Shown: positions 1 through 6,182 of the stretch, in pieces
Numbering within the stretch: position 1 is the stretch's first letter
Layout: every line of letters begins with the position of its first letter
Source of the DNA: Lachnospiraceae bacterium
Lineage (GTDB): Bacteria > Bacillota > Clostridia > Lachnospirales > Lachnospiraceae
Assembly (NCBI GenBank): GCA_021202575.1
Contig: JAJQCU010000213.1
Location: forward strand, 1 to 7,990
Length of the DNA stretch: 7,990 nucleotides
Direction of reading: 5' to 3'
Made by a program: the position numbers and the translations under genes
Notes under the pieces: generated by a model
What the model was told of the DNA's origin: nothing
The model's input: only the letters and a program-made list of their open reading frames with translations
The model's database searches: none

Positions 1-839
1 TAATCCCGGACTCCCATCATCTTCCACTCTACGAAGCCGTCCAGAGAAAGAGCGTCAAAGGAGATTTCCAGGCCCATCTTCAGCTTTGGCTGAAAAATCT
101 TCGCCCGGCCGTTGCTGTTCGGGAATTTATGATAATAGCACCGCTCCTGATAACCGGGCTGTGGTTTGATCACATGCATCCAGTTTTCGATATCCTCCGC
201 AGCGTGTTCATCACGGGGAAGAACCGAAACAGAAGGGATGGTCACAATGCTGTCCTCATCCAGCAAAGGATATCCCATATTCATGTGATAAAGGATTTCC
301 AGAGGCTCCGTTTTGTCCCCGGTATTCTGAATCTCGTCATGGATGAGGAACGAATTCTCCGTGGTTGAGATTTTAATCTGCCGGTTCAGCCTTAGCTTTC
401 GGCCGAAAATGGTCTCGTCCTTTGTGACTGAATGTATAATAAGCTGATCCTCCTCCTCAGTCCAATAGGAATGTTCACAGGGAAGATTGGCTATGGAACC
501 GTGCAGCGGCAGCCGTTCCCCCTCATCCGTACAGGGGCTGCCCACCGCTTCCAGGCCGCAGGTGGTGAGGAAGCCGGCGGTAAAGGACTTCAGCCAGTTA
601 CTCTCCAGGGCGTCATAATAGGCAGGTGCCACATAGCCGCAGGGGGACATGTAGCTCATATTGATTCCTCTGTATCTCAGTCGTATGATGTCACAGTTTC
701 TGTCTGGGGATACGGTCAGTTCCAGTCCTTTTCCGTTGTGGATCCGGTACAGGCGCATGCCGTCTCCCTTTCCCCCGATCAGGCGGCACTCCTCTACACT
801 GTAAAGCTGGGAATCATGCCCTGTATATGGATTGTACAT
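1..839 (-). CDS. DUF4432 aldose 1-epimerase-like protein (C-terminus cut by window edge)
   Basis: This frame is open to the left edge, giving 279 complete codons without a stop; the C-terminal end is missing. The start ATG at 839 has a GAGGTG ribosome binding site 6 bases upstream (846-851) and lies 21 bases after the kinase stop, so the two genes are probably co-transcribed and perhaps translationally coupled. The protein resembles the DUF4432 group of the galactose-mutarotase-like beta-sandwich fold. Supporting motifs are GKGLELTVSPDRNCDI (residues 36-51), FTAGFLTTCGL (86-96), LPLHGS (110-115) and YHMNMGYPLL (184-193), followed by EWKMMG near the visible end. The conserved His residues H113 and H185 are candidates for sugar-binding or catalytic positions. 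By family analogy it would act in the cytoplasm to interconvert anomers, or bind the sugar used by the neighbouring isomerase and kinase. The substrate is unknown, and an epimerase function has not been shown for most DUF4432 members. Confidence 0.88.
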   Translation of the reverse strand, partial: MYNPYTGHDSQLYSVEECRLIGGKGDGMRLYRIHNGKGLELTVSPDRNCDIIRLRYRGINMSYMSPCGYVAPAYYDALESNWLKSFTAGFLTTCGLEAVGSPCTDEGERLPLHGSIANLPCEHSYWTEEEDQLIIHSVTKDETIFGRKLRLNRQIKISTTENSFLIHDEIQNTGDKTEPLEILYHMNMGYPLLDEDSIVTIPSVSVLPRDEHAAEDIENWMHVIKPQPGYQERCYYHKFPNSNGRAKIFQPKLKMGLEISFDALSLDGFVEWKMMGVRD

Positions 840-860
840 ATTGATCACCTCTTTTCCATA

Positions 861-2360
861 TCACACCAGCGGTCTGACCGCCTGATATATCTGCCGATAT
901 CTGCTGAAATTCTTCATGTATTTTTCATGCATTTCTTTTCGCGGATGATATTCATTACTTTTTTCCACCATATGAGCCGCAGCGTCCTCCAGATCGGTAA
1001 ACAGGCCCACAGCGATCCCAGTGAGCATGGCACTGCCCACAGTCCCCGCGTCCGCCGTCCGAAGCTCCACCATGGGAATGTTCAGAATATCCGCTTTCAT
1101 CTGCATCCATACCGCGGAGTGGGCTCCCCCGCCGGTGGCGTGGATTCTGTCAAAATGAATGCCGGAGGCGGCAAGCTTTTCCATGTTCAGATACATTTCG
1201 TATGCCACACCTTCCATGCAGGCGCGGTAAATCTCCGCTGTTGTGGTGGAAGTGGTCAGCCCCAGGATGACGCCTTTTGAACCTGTATCCATGTAAGGGG
1301 TGGCGGCTCCCGCAAAGTGGGGAAGGACCAGTAAACCGGATGGATTCTCTCCTTTTTCAGAGAGGTATTCCCTCTCCAGATATTCATTGACAGAAATTCC
1401 TTCCCGTGCGGCTGTCTCCTTTTCCTTTTTGGCCAGAGTGTCTGTACACCATTGCAGAAGAGCGCCGCCGGTATAGGAAAAGGCGTAAGCCGCGTATTTT
1501 CCGGAGATCACGTGAGGCACCACCGCATAATATCCCTCATACATCACATCAATATCCGGAAGCGTGTCATAAACAGGGGTCAGGCACTCCACCGTCCCCG
1601 CGCCATCCGCCGCCGCTGAGGAATCAAACACTCCCGCGCCCACGCAGGCCGCTATCTGGTCATGGCTGACACTGACAATCACTGTCTTCTGGTTCAGCCC
1701 TGTCTTTTCCGCAGCTGAGGGCAGAAGACAGCCGGCCGCTGTCCCGGTGGGAACTGTCTTTGACAGCAGTGAACTGTCTATTCCGGCTGCGGCAAAGACC
1801 TCTTCACTCCAGGCGAGCCTGCGGATATCAAAGGCCATGGTCCTGGTTGCCAGAGAGTAATCGATCTGTGCGATTCCGGTCAGGTGGTATACCACATAAT
1901 CTTCCATGAGAAAAATATGCTTTGTCTTCCGGTACACGTCCGGGCAGTGCCTTTTCACCCACATGATTTTGGAAATACTGTACATTTCATGGGGACGGAG
2001 CCCGGTAATATGGGCGATTCTTTTTTCACCCAACCTTTCACACAGCTCCCTGCATTCCGCCTCTCCCCTGGGATCCGTATAGAGCATGGCGGGCAATAAG
2101 GGCTTTCCCTGATCATCCGCGCAGACAAAGGTTTCCCCAAAGCTGGTCACCCCGATCCCGGCAATATCCGGAAATTTAAGCCCCATTTGTCTGAGCACGG
2201 CCCACACCCCATCCATCACGGCGGCCGCGTCCATTTCGTGGCCGTCTGCAGACCGGCTGACAGGATAATCCTGATAGGCCCGGTCCAGATAGCTTCCATT
2301 TTCATCAAACACTGTGCATTTGCACCCGGTTGTCCCGATATCCAAACCCGCAATTTTCAT
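861..2360 (-). CDS. FGGY-family carbohydrate kinase (xylulokinase/fuculokinase-like)
   Basis: This 499-residue protein has the usual length of an FGGY sugar kinase (about 480-520). The N-terminal actin-like domain begins with the phosphate-binding motif DIGTTG (residues 7-12). SHDQIAACVGAG (232-243) carries the likely catalytic base D234. DGAGTVE (252-258) is the nucleotide phosphate loop of the second domain, and GGGAHSAVWMQMKADIL (410-426) matches the C-terminal FGGY signature, followed by the adenosine-region segment DAGTVGSAML. The reaction expected is ATP-dependent phosphorylation of a ketose or polyol in the cytoplasm. TSFGET (72-77) lies where xylulokinases normally carry a QMHG-type substrate motif, so D-xylulose should not be assumed. 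The start is the first ATG in frame, but its ribosome binding site is weak (purine-rich, CGGAAA immediately upstream). It follows the isomerase gene after a 218-bp gap full of hairpins and is followed by the DUF4432 gene. Confidence 0.93.
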   Translation of the reverse strand: MKIAGLDIGTTGCKCTVFDENGSYLDRAYQDYPVSRSADGHEMDAAAVMDGVWAVLRQMGLKFPDIAGIGVTSFGETFVCADDQGKPLLPAMLYTDPRGEAECRELCERLGEKRIAHITGLRPHEMYSISKIMWVKRHCPDVYRKTKHIFLMEDYVVYHLTGIAQIDYSLATRTMAFDIRRLAWSEEVFAAAGIDSSLLSKTVPTGTAAGCLLPSAAEKTGLNQKTVIVSVSHDQIAACVGAGVFDSSAAADGAGTVECLTPVYDTLPDIDVMYEGYYAVVPHVISGKYAAYAFSYTGGALLQWCTDTLAKKEKETAAREGISVNEYLEREYLSEKGENPSGLLVLPHFAGAATPYMDTGSKGVILGLTTSTTTAEIYRACMEGVAYEMYLNMEKLAASGIHFDRIHATGGGAHSAVWMQMKADILNIPMVELRTADAGTVGSAMLTGIAVGLFTDLEDAAAHMVEKSNEYHPRKEMHEKYMKNFSRYRQIYQAVRPLV

Positions 2361-2396
2361 TTTCCGTTTTCCCGCTTATTCGTTCTTTCTTCTCAC

Positions 2397-2519
2397 AGGA
2401 AACGACTTTATGTCGTTTCCTATCGCGCCGCTCACGGTCTGCGCCAGCAGCCATTCCCTGCGCGATTGTGTGCATCATCTTTATAGTGAACGACATAATA
2501 TTTTTGTCGTTCACTATAA
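2397..2519 (-). repeat. 123-bp block of three consecutive hairpins (candidate intergenic repeat or structured RNA)
   Basis: Three perfect inverted repeats lie almost end to end. The first is AGGAAACGAC (2397-2406) with GTCGTTTCCT (2412-2421) and a 5-base loop. The second is ATCGCGC (2422-2428) with GCGCGAT (2460-2466), enclosing a 31-base loop. The third is TTATAGTGAACGAC (2481-2494) with GTCGTTCACTATAA (2506-2519), extendable by one A:T pair, with an AT-rich loop. The outer two hairpins share the core AACGAC/GTCGTT. Such a paired-hairpin layout resembles non-autonomous palindromic elements or a folded leader. I do not recognise a named family. Orientation is given as that of the operon but is not determined. 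Confidence 0.7.
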
Positions 2520-2523
2520 CCTT

Positions 2524-2573
2524 CCAGCCACATCAGAGGATATCCAAGTTATATCCAGGTTATATCCTGGCTG
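2524..2573 (-). repeat. Three 11-bp near-identical tandem units inside an inverted repeat, just after the isomerase gene
   Basis: The units are AGGATATCCAA (2537-2547), GTTATATCCAG (2548-2558) and GTTATATCCTG (2559-2569). They are enclosed by CAGCCA (2525-2530) and TGGCTG (2568-2573), and GGATAT/ATATCC pairs are available inside, so the transcript could fold. The repeat begins 5 bases beyond the isomerase stop codon in the direction of transcription. There is no following T-tract, so it is more likely an mRNA 3'-end stabilising or processing structure, or a protein-binding array, than a simple terminator. Confidence 0.55.
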
Positions 2574-2578
2574 AAAGC

Positions 2579-3982
2579 TCAGTCAATTTCAACCCAGTCA
2601 TAATGCAGGTAAGTGGTGAACGCCTCCTTCAGAACATCCTTCATGTGCCCCACGCCCACAGAGGTATGGTGCTTGAAGCCGCCCCTGGCCAGCCGGATCA
2701 TTTTATTCTGCATATCCGGGATTTCACACACGCCGCCGCACCCAAAATACCCATCCTCAATGGGATCGTCTGTAAACTCCGCTTCGCTGGCATAGACAAT
2801 GATTTTTCCATCCTTTGTCTGGCAGTTGGAAAGAGTCGTGGGGAAGGCTTTGATGCGGCCTTCATTACAGCCCCAGCCGGAGCCCGGGTCGTTTTTGGCA
2901 AACATTTTGTGTTCCGAAACCGTTCCCTTACCTGTCATCAGGCTCTGTGCCACAGGGCCGCAGTGGAACAGAATGACCTTATTTTCATCGTCCCCGTAAT
3001 TGTTATTCCAGTCCAGAACCGCCGTGGGCAGTTCGCTGGCCAGGTTCATGGCGCGCATGGTCAGCGCGGAACACAGGTCGATCTCGCAGGAGGCCACAAT
3101 GCCCCTGTCGTTCAGCTCGCTCAGAAGCACGCATGGACAGACTCTCAGATAAGTTTCCATCTCATTCCAGCAGCGAAGCGCCAGGGCGTCCAGATGATAG
3201 GTATCGATATATTCGTCCAGCACAACGGATATCTTTGCCAGAGTCAGTTTATTTGCAGCCGGAACGTACGAGAAATCCGTGTAATTTTCCAGCGTTTCAA
3301 GCTTATTTATTACCGCTTCCTCATCATCCGCCTTATGCTGTACCTCATAAATCAGCTCGGACAGATCAAAGGATTCCACATTGATCCCGTATTTCTGAAG
3401 GGTGATTTCATCAAACCGGACCGTCTTGAACGCTGTGGTTCTGGCGCCGATGCAGCCCACATTGAAGCGCTTCATGCCATTGACCACCCGGCAGATGGCG
3501 GCAAAATCCTTCAGATTCTGCGCGAAGGCTTCCGACAGGGGATGAACCACATGAGGTTTTAAGACGGTAAAGGGAACCTGATATTGTGTAAAGACGTCCG
3601 TCACGGAAAATTTACCGCAGAAAGCGTCTCTTCTGTGTTTAAAGTCCATCTTTCCGATTTCGTCCGGATAGGCCTGCATCAGGATGGGGACTCCCGCGTC
3701 CTGCAGGGCTGTAATGGCGCCGTTCTCATCCGCGAAAATGGGCATGGAGAAAATCACGCCGTCATACTCCCCCTCATGGCTTTTCAGCCACTTCGCGTAC
3801 AAAAGTCCCTCGTCTCTGGTCTCAATGCCGCCGTATCTGGTCAGGGAAGCGTCCATGGCGATGTAATCGTAACCGGCGTCAGTGACCGCTTTGATCATAT
3901 CCTCTCTGGCCCCGTAAATCAGCTCCCCCGGCATAAAACCGCGGTTACAGAACGCCAGCGCAAATGTCATTTTTCTGCTCAT
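2579..3982 (-). CDS. L-fucose/L-arabinose isomerase-family sugar isomerase
   Basis: This 467-residue cytoplasmic protein resembles the FucI/AraA superfamily (COG2407-like), whose members interconvert aldoses and ketoses with a divalent metal. Its N-terminal half (about 1-240) has the Rossmann-like character of the family, for example GYDYIAMDASLTRYGGIETR and FNVGCIGARTTAFKT (173-187). The C-terminal half holds candidate metal ligands: E300 in ASCEIDLCSA, D324 in AVLDWNN, and His in GFKHHTSVGVGHMKD (435-449). It is shorter than classical L-fucose isomerase (about 590 residues) and close to the shorter family members of unassigned substrate. The start at 3982 has a strong GGAGG site 8 bases upstream (3991-3996). 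It lies 59 bp after the aldolase and upstream of the kinase, so it very probably makes the ketose that the kinase uses. The specific sugar cannot be told from sequence alone. Confidence 0.9.
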   Translation of the reverse strand: MSRKMTFALAFCNRGFMPGELIYGAREDMIKAVTDAGYDYIAMDASLTRYGGIETRDEGLLYAKWLKSHEGEYDGVIFSMPIFADENGAITALQDAGVPILMQAYPDEIGKMDFKHRRDAFCGKFSVTDVFTQYQVPFTVLKPHVVHPLSEAFAQNLKDFAAICRVVNGMKRFNVGCIGARTTAFKTVRFDEITLQKYGINVESFDLSELIYEVQHKADDEEAVINKLETLENYTDFSYVPAANKLTLAKISVVLDEYIDTYHLDALALRCWNEMETYLRVCPCVLLSELNDRGIVASCEIDLCSALTMRAMNLASELPTAVLDWNNNYGDDENKVILFHCGPVAQSLMTGKGTVSEHKMFAKNDPGSGWGCNEGRIKAFPTTLSNCQTKDGKIIVYASEAEFTDDPIEDGYFGCGGVCEIPDMQNKMIRLARGGFKHHTSVGVGHMKDVLKEAFTTYLHYDWVEID

Positions 3983-4041
3983 TTCTTATCCCTCCTGTTT
4001 CAACAATATTTATCTAATGATGTCCTAACCTCAATATGCTT

Positions 4042-4917
4042 CTACATGTCCTGGTCCCTATTGGCGAACATTCTCATCGCGCTCTTCACATTTTCCTTCA
4101 TGGCTTTCCTGCCCGCCATAGAAATGGAAGAAAAGAAGACCGGCTCTCCCTCCTTCAGACCGTTCAGGTATTCCTGTACCGCGCTTCCTCCGGCCTTGTC
4201 CATGTAGGTGAAATAATTGATTTTTCGTACTCCCGCTTCCACAGATTTACGGTAATCCTCCCTGCTGACGCCGGACCCGCCGTGCATGACCACAGAAATT
4301 CCACCGGTCAGTTTTCGAACCTCTCGCACCACATTGAAATCAAGACGAGGCTCCGTCAGGTAAATTCCATGAGTCGTTCCAAAGGACCAGGCCCGAGCGT
4401 CGCCGCCGGTCGCCTTTACAAATGCCGATGCCAGTGCCGGATCAGTATAGATTTTTGTCTCATCCTCAGCGCCCGACCGGTCTCCCGCGCCGGATTCTCT
4501 CCTGCCCATGGAGCCCAGCTCCGCTTCCACAGAGGCACCGTATTGACGGGCCATGGCGACCGCCCTTTGCGTGTTCTCCAGGTTCTCCTCATAGGGCAAG
4601 GTGGAGCCATCGTACATAACGGCGGTAAATCTCAGCTCAAGCGCCTGCTTCAGATACTCCAGCGTCTCCCCATGGTCCAGATGCACACACACCGGGACGC
4701 GGGCCTCCTTTGCCGCGCTGACCATGACCGGCCCGATTTTGGAAAGGGAAATCCATTCCTCATGGCACTGCGCGATCTGAATAATGACGGGCAGCTGTAA
4801 TTCCTCCGCCGCCCCGATCACCGCCTCCAGGGCTTCCAGACCGGGCGTGTTAAAGGAGCCGATGGCGATTCCTTTTTCCTCCGCGTATTGCATGACCTCA
4901 TTCAATGTAGCCAGCAT
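4042..4917 (-). CDS. Class II (zinc) ketose-phosphate aldolase, fructose/tagatose-bisphosphate aldolase family
   Basis: At 291 residues this matches the GatY/KbaY/FbaA class of TIM-barrel aldolases. HLDHG (79-83) gives the catalytic Asp D81 and zinc ligand H82. YDGSTLPYEEN (102-112) and VEAELG (130-135) are family motifs. GTTHGIY (180-186) gives zinc ligand H183, and MHGGSG (211-216) gives zinc ligand H212 and phosphate-binding glycines. The segment after these, KINYFTYMDKAG (232-243), keeps the substrate-binding Asn but differs from the usual KVN/KIN-(I/V)-x-T/D form, hinting at a different substrate. The expected reaction is reversible cleavage of a ketose 1-phosphate or bisphosphate into dihydroxyacetone phosphate and an aldehyde. 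It is the first gene of the leftward operon. The start at 4917 has GGGAGG (4930-4935) about 12 bases away, slightly far, with AAAGG closer. A housekeeping fructose-bisphosphate aldolase is less likely given the neighbours. Confidence 0.92.
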   Translation of the reverse strand: MLATLNEVMQYAEEKGIAIGSFNTPGLEALEAVIGAAEELQLPVIIQIAQCHEEWISLSKIGPVMVSAAKEARVPVCVHLDHGETLEYLKQALELRFTAVMYDGSTLPYEENLENTQRAVAMARQYGASVEAELGSMGRRESGAGDRSGAEDETKIYTDPALASAFVKATGGDARAWSFGTTHGIYLTEPRLDFNVVREVRKLTGGISVVMHGGSGVSREDYRKSVEAGVRKINYFTYMDKAGGSAVQEYLNGLKEGEPVFFSSISMAGRKAMKENVKSAMRMFANRDQDM

Positions 4918-5018
4918 AACCTTTGATTACCTCCCACTGTTTTATTTTTCTGCCGATACAGACCTGTCTTTGCAGGCTGCGGCATTTGCTGTAATTTACT
5001 CTACGGATGCGTTTTCGA

Positions 5019-5048
5019 TTTTCAGGTCTGTCTGAATTTTAGTATAAT
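5019..5048 (+). promoter_or_regulatory. Candidate sigma-A promoter of the AraC regulator
   Basis: TTTTCA (5019-5024, four of six matches to the -35 consensus) is followed after 18 bases by a perfect TATAAT (5043-5048). Transcription would start near 5055, giving a leader of about 105 bases before the regulator ATG. The spacer holds the dyad at 5021-5036, which would allow autoregulation. Confidence 0.5.
5021..5036. promoter_or_regulatory. Candidate operator dyad
   Basis: TTCAGGTCTGTCTGAA has perfect 5-bp arms (TTCAG/CTGAA) around a 6-base centre. It sits between the -35 and -10 hexamers of the candidate regulator promoter and overlaps the CAGGTCTGT copy of the inverted pair, so a bound protein would block or modulate this promoter. 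No binding protein is identified. Confidence 0.4.
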
Positions 5049-5160
5049 GCTTTTCGAGTTTATATAGGTTTTTGAACTTTTTACTTTAAATTTGTTCGCT
5101 AAAGTGATAAAATCTGCCTGCTGACACAGACTTTTCCATGAAAGACGGAGGGACAAAACC

Positions 5161-6057
5161 ATGATTTCCACCTTTGACCTGACGAAGCTGCATTCTCTGC
5201 TGAAGGATTTCTATACTCTGACACAGATCCGTATCACAGTATTTGACGATACCTTTACAGAGCTGGACGCCTATCCGGCCGATATTCCTGATTTCTGCAG
5301 CCTTGTGCGCACAGATCCCGGAGGGGAAAAGGCCTGCCGGGAATGTGACCGGAGAGCCTGTGAGATCGCGGCCGGAAAGCGGGGTGCGTACACCTACCTG
5401 TGTCACAGCGGACTGACGGAAAGCATTACCCCGATTATCACCGGAAATATTATCATCGGCTATCTGTTCTTCGGGCATGTATTTCCCTACTCGTCTCATG
5501 AAGAAGGCTGGAATACCATCAGCGCAAAATGCGGGCAATACAGAATTGACATGAATTCTTTGAAAACGTTCGCGTTTCAGCTGCCAATAATACAGCAGGA
5601 CCATATTTCCTCCGCCTCCCACATCATGCAGGCGGTGGCATCCTATCTTTGCATGGAAAGGATGGTGGCGCTTCGCCAGGACACACTCCCCATGCGGATT
5701 GACACTTATATACAGGAGCATTTTTGTGAGAATATCAGCGCGGTGACGATCGCTGATCATTTCCGGATCGGAAGGACAAAGCTTTATGAGCTGGCAAATC
5801 AAAGCTATGGAATGGGAATCGCGGAGCATATCAGGAATCTGAGAATTGAGAAAGCCCGGGTACTTTTAAAAGACCATCCCGAGCTTTCCATCGCGGAGAT
5901 CGCGTCCATGTGCGGATTCTCCGACTACAATTATTTCATTACCGTGTTCAAACGCCTGACCGGAATTTCACCCAAAGCATACGCCAGACGCGAAGCGGAT
6001 GCTTTTGCGCATGTGGGCGCACCCGAAGGGCGTCTCGAAGAGGAGCGCCATGAATAG
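5161..6057 (+). CDS. AraC-family transcriptional regulator with PocR-type sensor domain
   Basis: This 298-residue protein combines an N-terminal ligand-binding domain of the PocR type (about 5-165) with a C-terminal double helix-turn-helix AraC DNA-binding domain (about 175-277). The sensor shows the characteristic Cys pattern: C46, then C59-x-x-C62, C67 and CHSGL (C81-H82), followed by PIITGNIIIGYLFFGHVF. The DNA-binding half contains TIADHFRIGRTKLYELANQS (first HTH) and IAEIASMCGFSDYNYF plus FKRLTGISPKAYA (second HTH and family signature). A GGAGGG site lies 8 bases before the ATG. The gene is divergent from the aldolase operon and upstream of the transport genes, so it probably regulates one or both. 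PocR itself responds to 1,2-propanediol; the ligand here may differ. The last roughly 20 residues beyond the HTH are an uninformative charged tail. Confidence 0.93.
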   Translation: MISTFDLTKLHSLLKDFYTLTQIRITVFDDTFTELDAYPADIPDFCSLVRTDPGGEKACRECDRRACEIAAGKRGAYTYLCHSGLTESITPIITGNIIIGYLFFGHVFPYSSHEEGWNTISAKCGQYRIDMNSLKTFAFQLPIIQQDHISSASHIMQAVASYLCMERMVALRQDTLPMRIDTYIQEHFCENISAVTIADHFRIGRTKLYELANQSYGMGIAEHIRNLRIEKARVLLKDHPELSIAEIASMCGFSDYNYFITVFKRLTGISPKAYARREADAFAHVGAPEGRLEEERHE

Positions 6058-6182
6058 TAACCTGCACAGTGTTTTTATCAACAATGCCGCCCTCCGGTCT
6101 TGCTTTTTTTTAAAAAAAGAGGTACACTGGGCTGGACAATCAAATAATGGGAGAAATATTAGAGATTAGAGAGGTAACTCAC
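6058..6182 (+). promoter_or_regulatory. Leader and candidate promoter of the solute-binding protein gene
   Basis: The best-placed pair is TTGCTT (6100-6105) and TACACT (6123-6128) with a 17-base spacer made of eight T followed by seven A. An alternative is TGGACA (6133-6138, five of six -35 matches) with TATTAG (6157-6162), which would leave a very short leader. CAGTGT (6067-6072) and ACACTG (6124-6129) form a spaced inverted pair whose second copy overlaps the first -10 hexamer, so it could be an operator. The T-tract might also end regulator transcripts, but no stable GC stem precedes it. Read-through from the regulator remains possible. Confidence 0.4.

Larger units (their letters stand above)
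2361..2578. other. Intergenic gap between isomerase and kinase genes, rich in inverted repeats
   Basis: This 218-bp gap inside an otherwise tightly spaced leftward operon holds no convincing gene. It contains a block of three hairpins (2397-2519) and a triple 11-bp repeat inside a larger inverted repeat (2524-2573), both listed separately. None of the hairpins is followed by a run of T on the coding (minus) strand, so there is no clear intrinsic terminator, and the kinase could be transcribed by read-through. A minus-strand frame from a GTG at 2514 into the start of the kinase (69 codons) exists, but it is made from the repeat itself and has no ribosome binding site that I can recognise. Confidence 0.7.
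4918..5160. promoter_or_regulatory. Divergent control region between aldolase operon and AraC regulator
   Basis: This AT-rich 243-bp gap separates the leftward catabolic operon from the rightward regulator and must hold both promoters. ACAGACCTG (4958-4966) recurs as its exact reverse complement CAGGTCTGT (5023-5031), centres 65 bp apart, and a related ACAGAC lies at 5126-5131. Such spaced copies are plausible AraC-type half sites. A good plus-strand promoter is visible at 5019-5048. I could not identify a convincing sigma-A promoter for the minus strand; TATACT-like and TATAAA-like hexamers occur but lack a good -35, as expected for an activator-dependent promoter. Confidence 0.6.

Noticed and set aside
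432..1280. 282-codon plus-strand frame
   Set aside because: It lies antisense across the DUF4432 and kinase genes, both of which have conserved motifs, and it has no ribosome binding site or motif of its own.
2305..2514. 69-codon minus-strand frame starting GTG in the hairpin block
   Set aside because: Its N-terminal two thirds is encoded by the inverted-repeat block and it runs into the kinase in another frame; no ribosome binding site or known domain was seen, so it is more likely part of a repeat than a gene.
2330..3562. 410-codon open frame on the plus strand opposite the isomerase
   Set aside because: It is antisense to a well-supported isomerase with a strong ribosome binding site, has no recognisable motifs and its protein is low in domain-like character; it is a shadow of the codon use on the other strand.
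861..4917. Sulfoquinovose degradation locus
   Set aside because: Known sulfoglycolytic routes with a kinase use a PfkB-type kinase and a class I-type aldolase, and the transaldolase and transketolase routes lack a kinase; the FGGY kinase plus zinc aldolase pairing does not fit.
5086..5829. 247-codon minus-strand frame opposite the AraC regulator
   Set aside because: It is antisense to a regulator with complete PocR and HTH motifs and lacks a recognisable domain.
6147..6182. Upstream ATG at 6147 as start of the binding protein
   Set aside because: It would add 12 polar residues ahead of a complete lipoprotein signal and has no better ribosome binding site than the GAGG in front of 6183.
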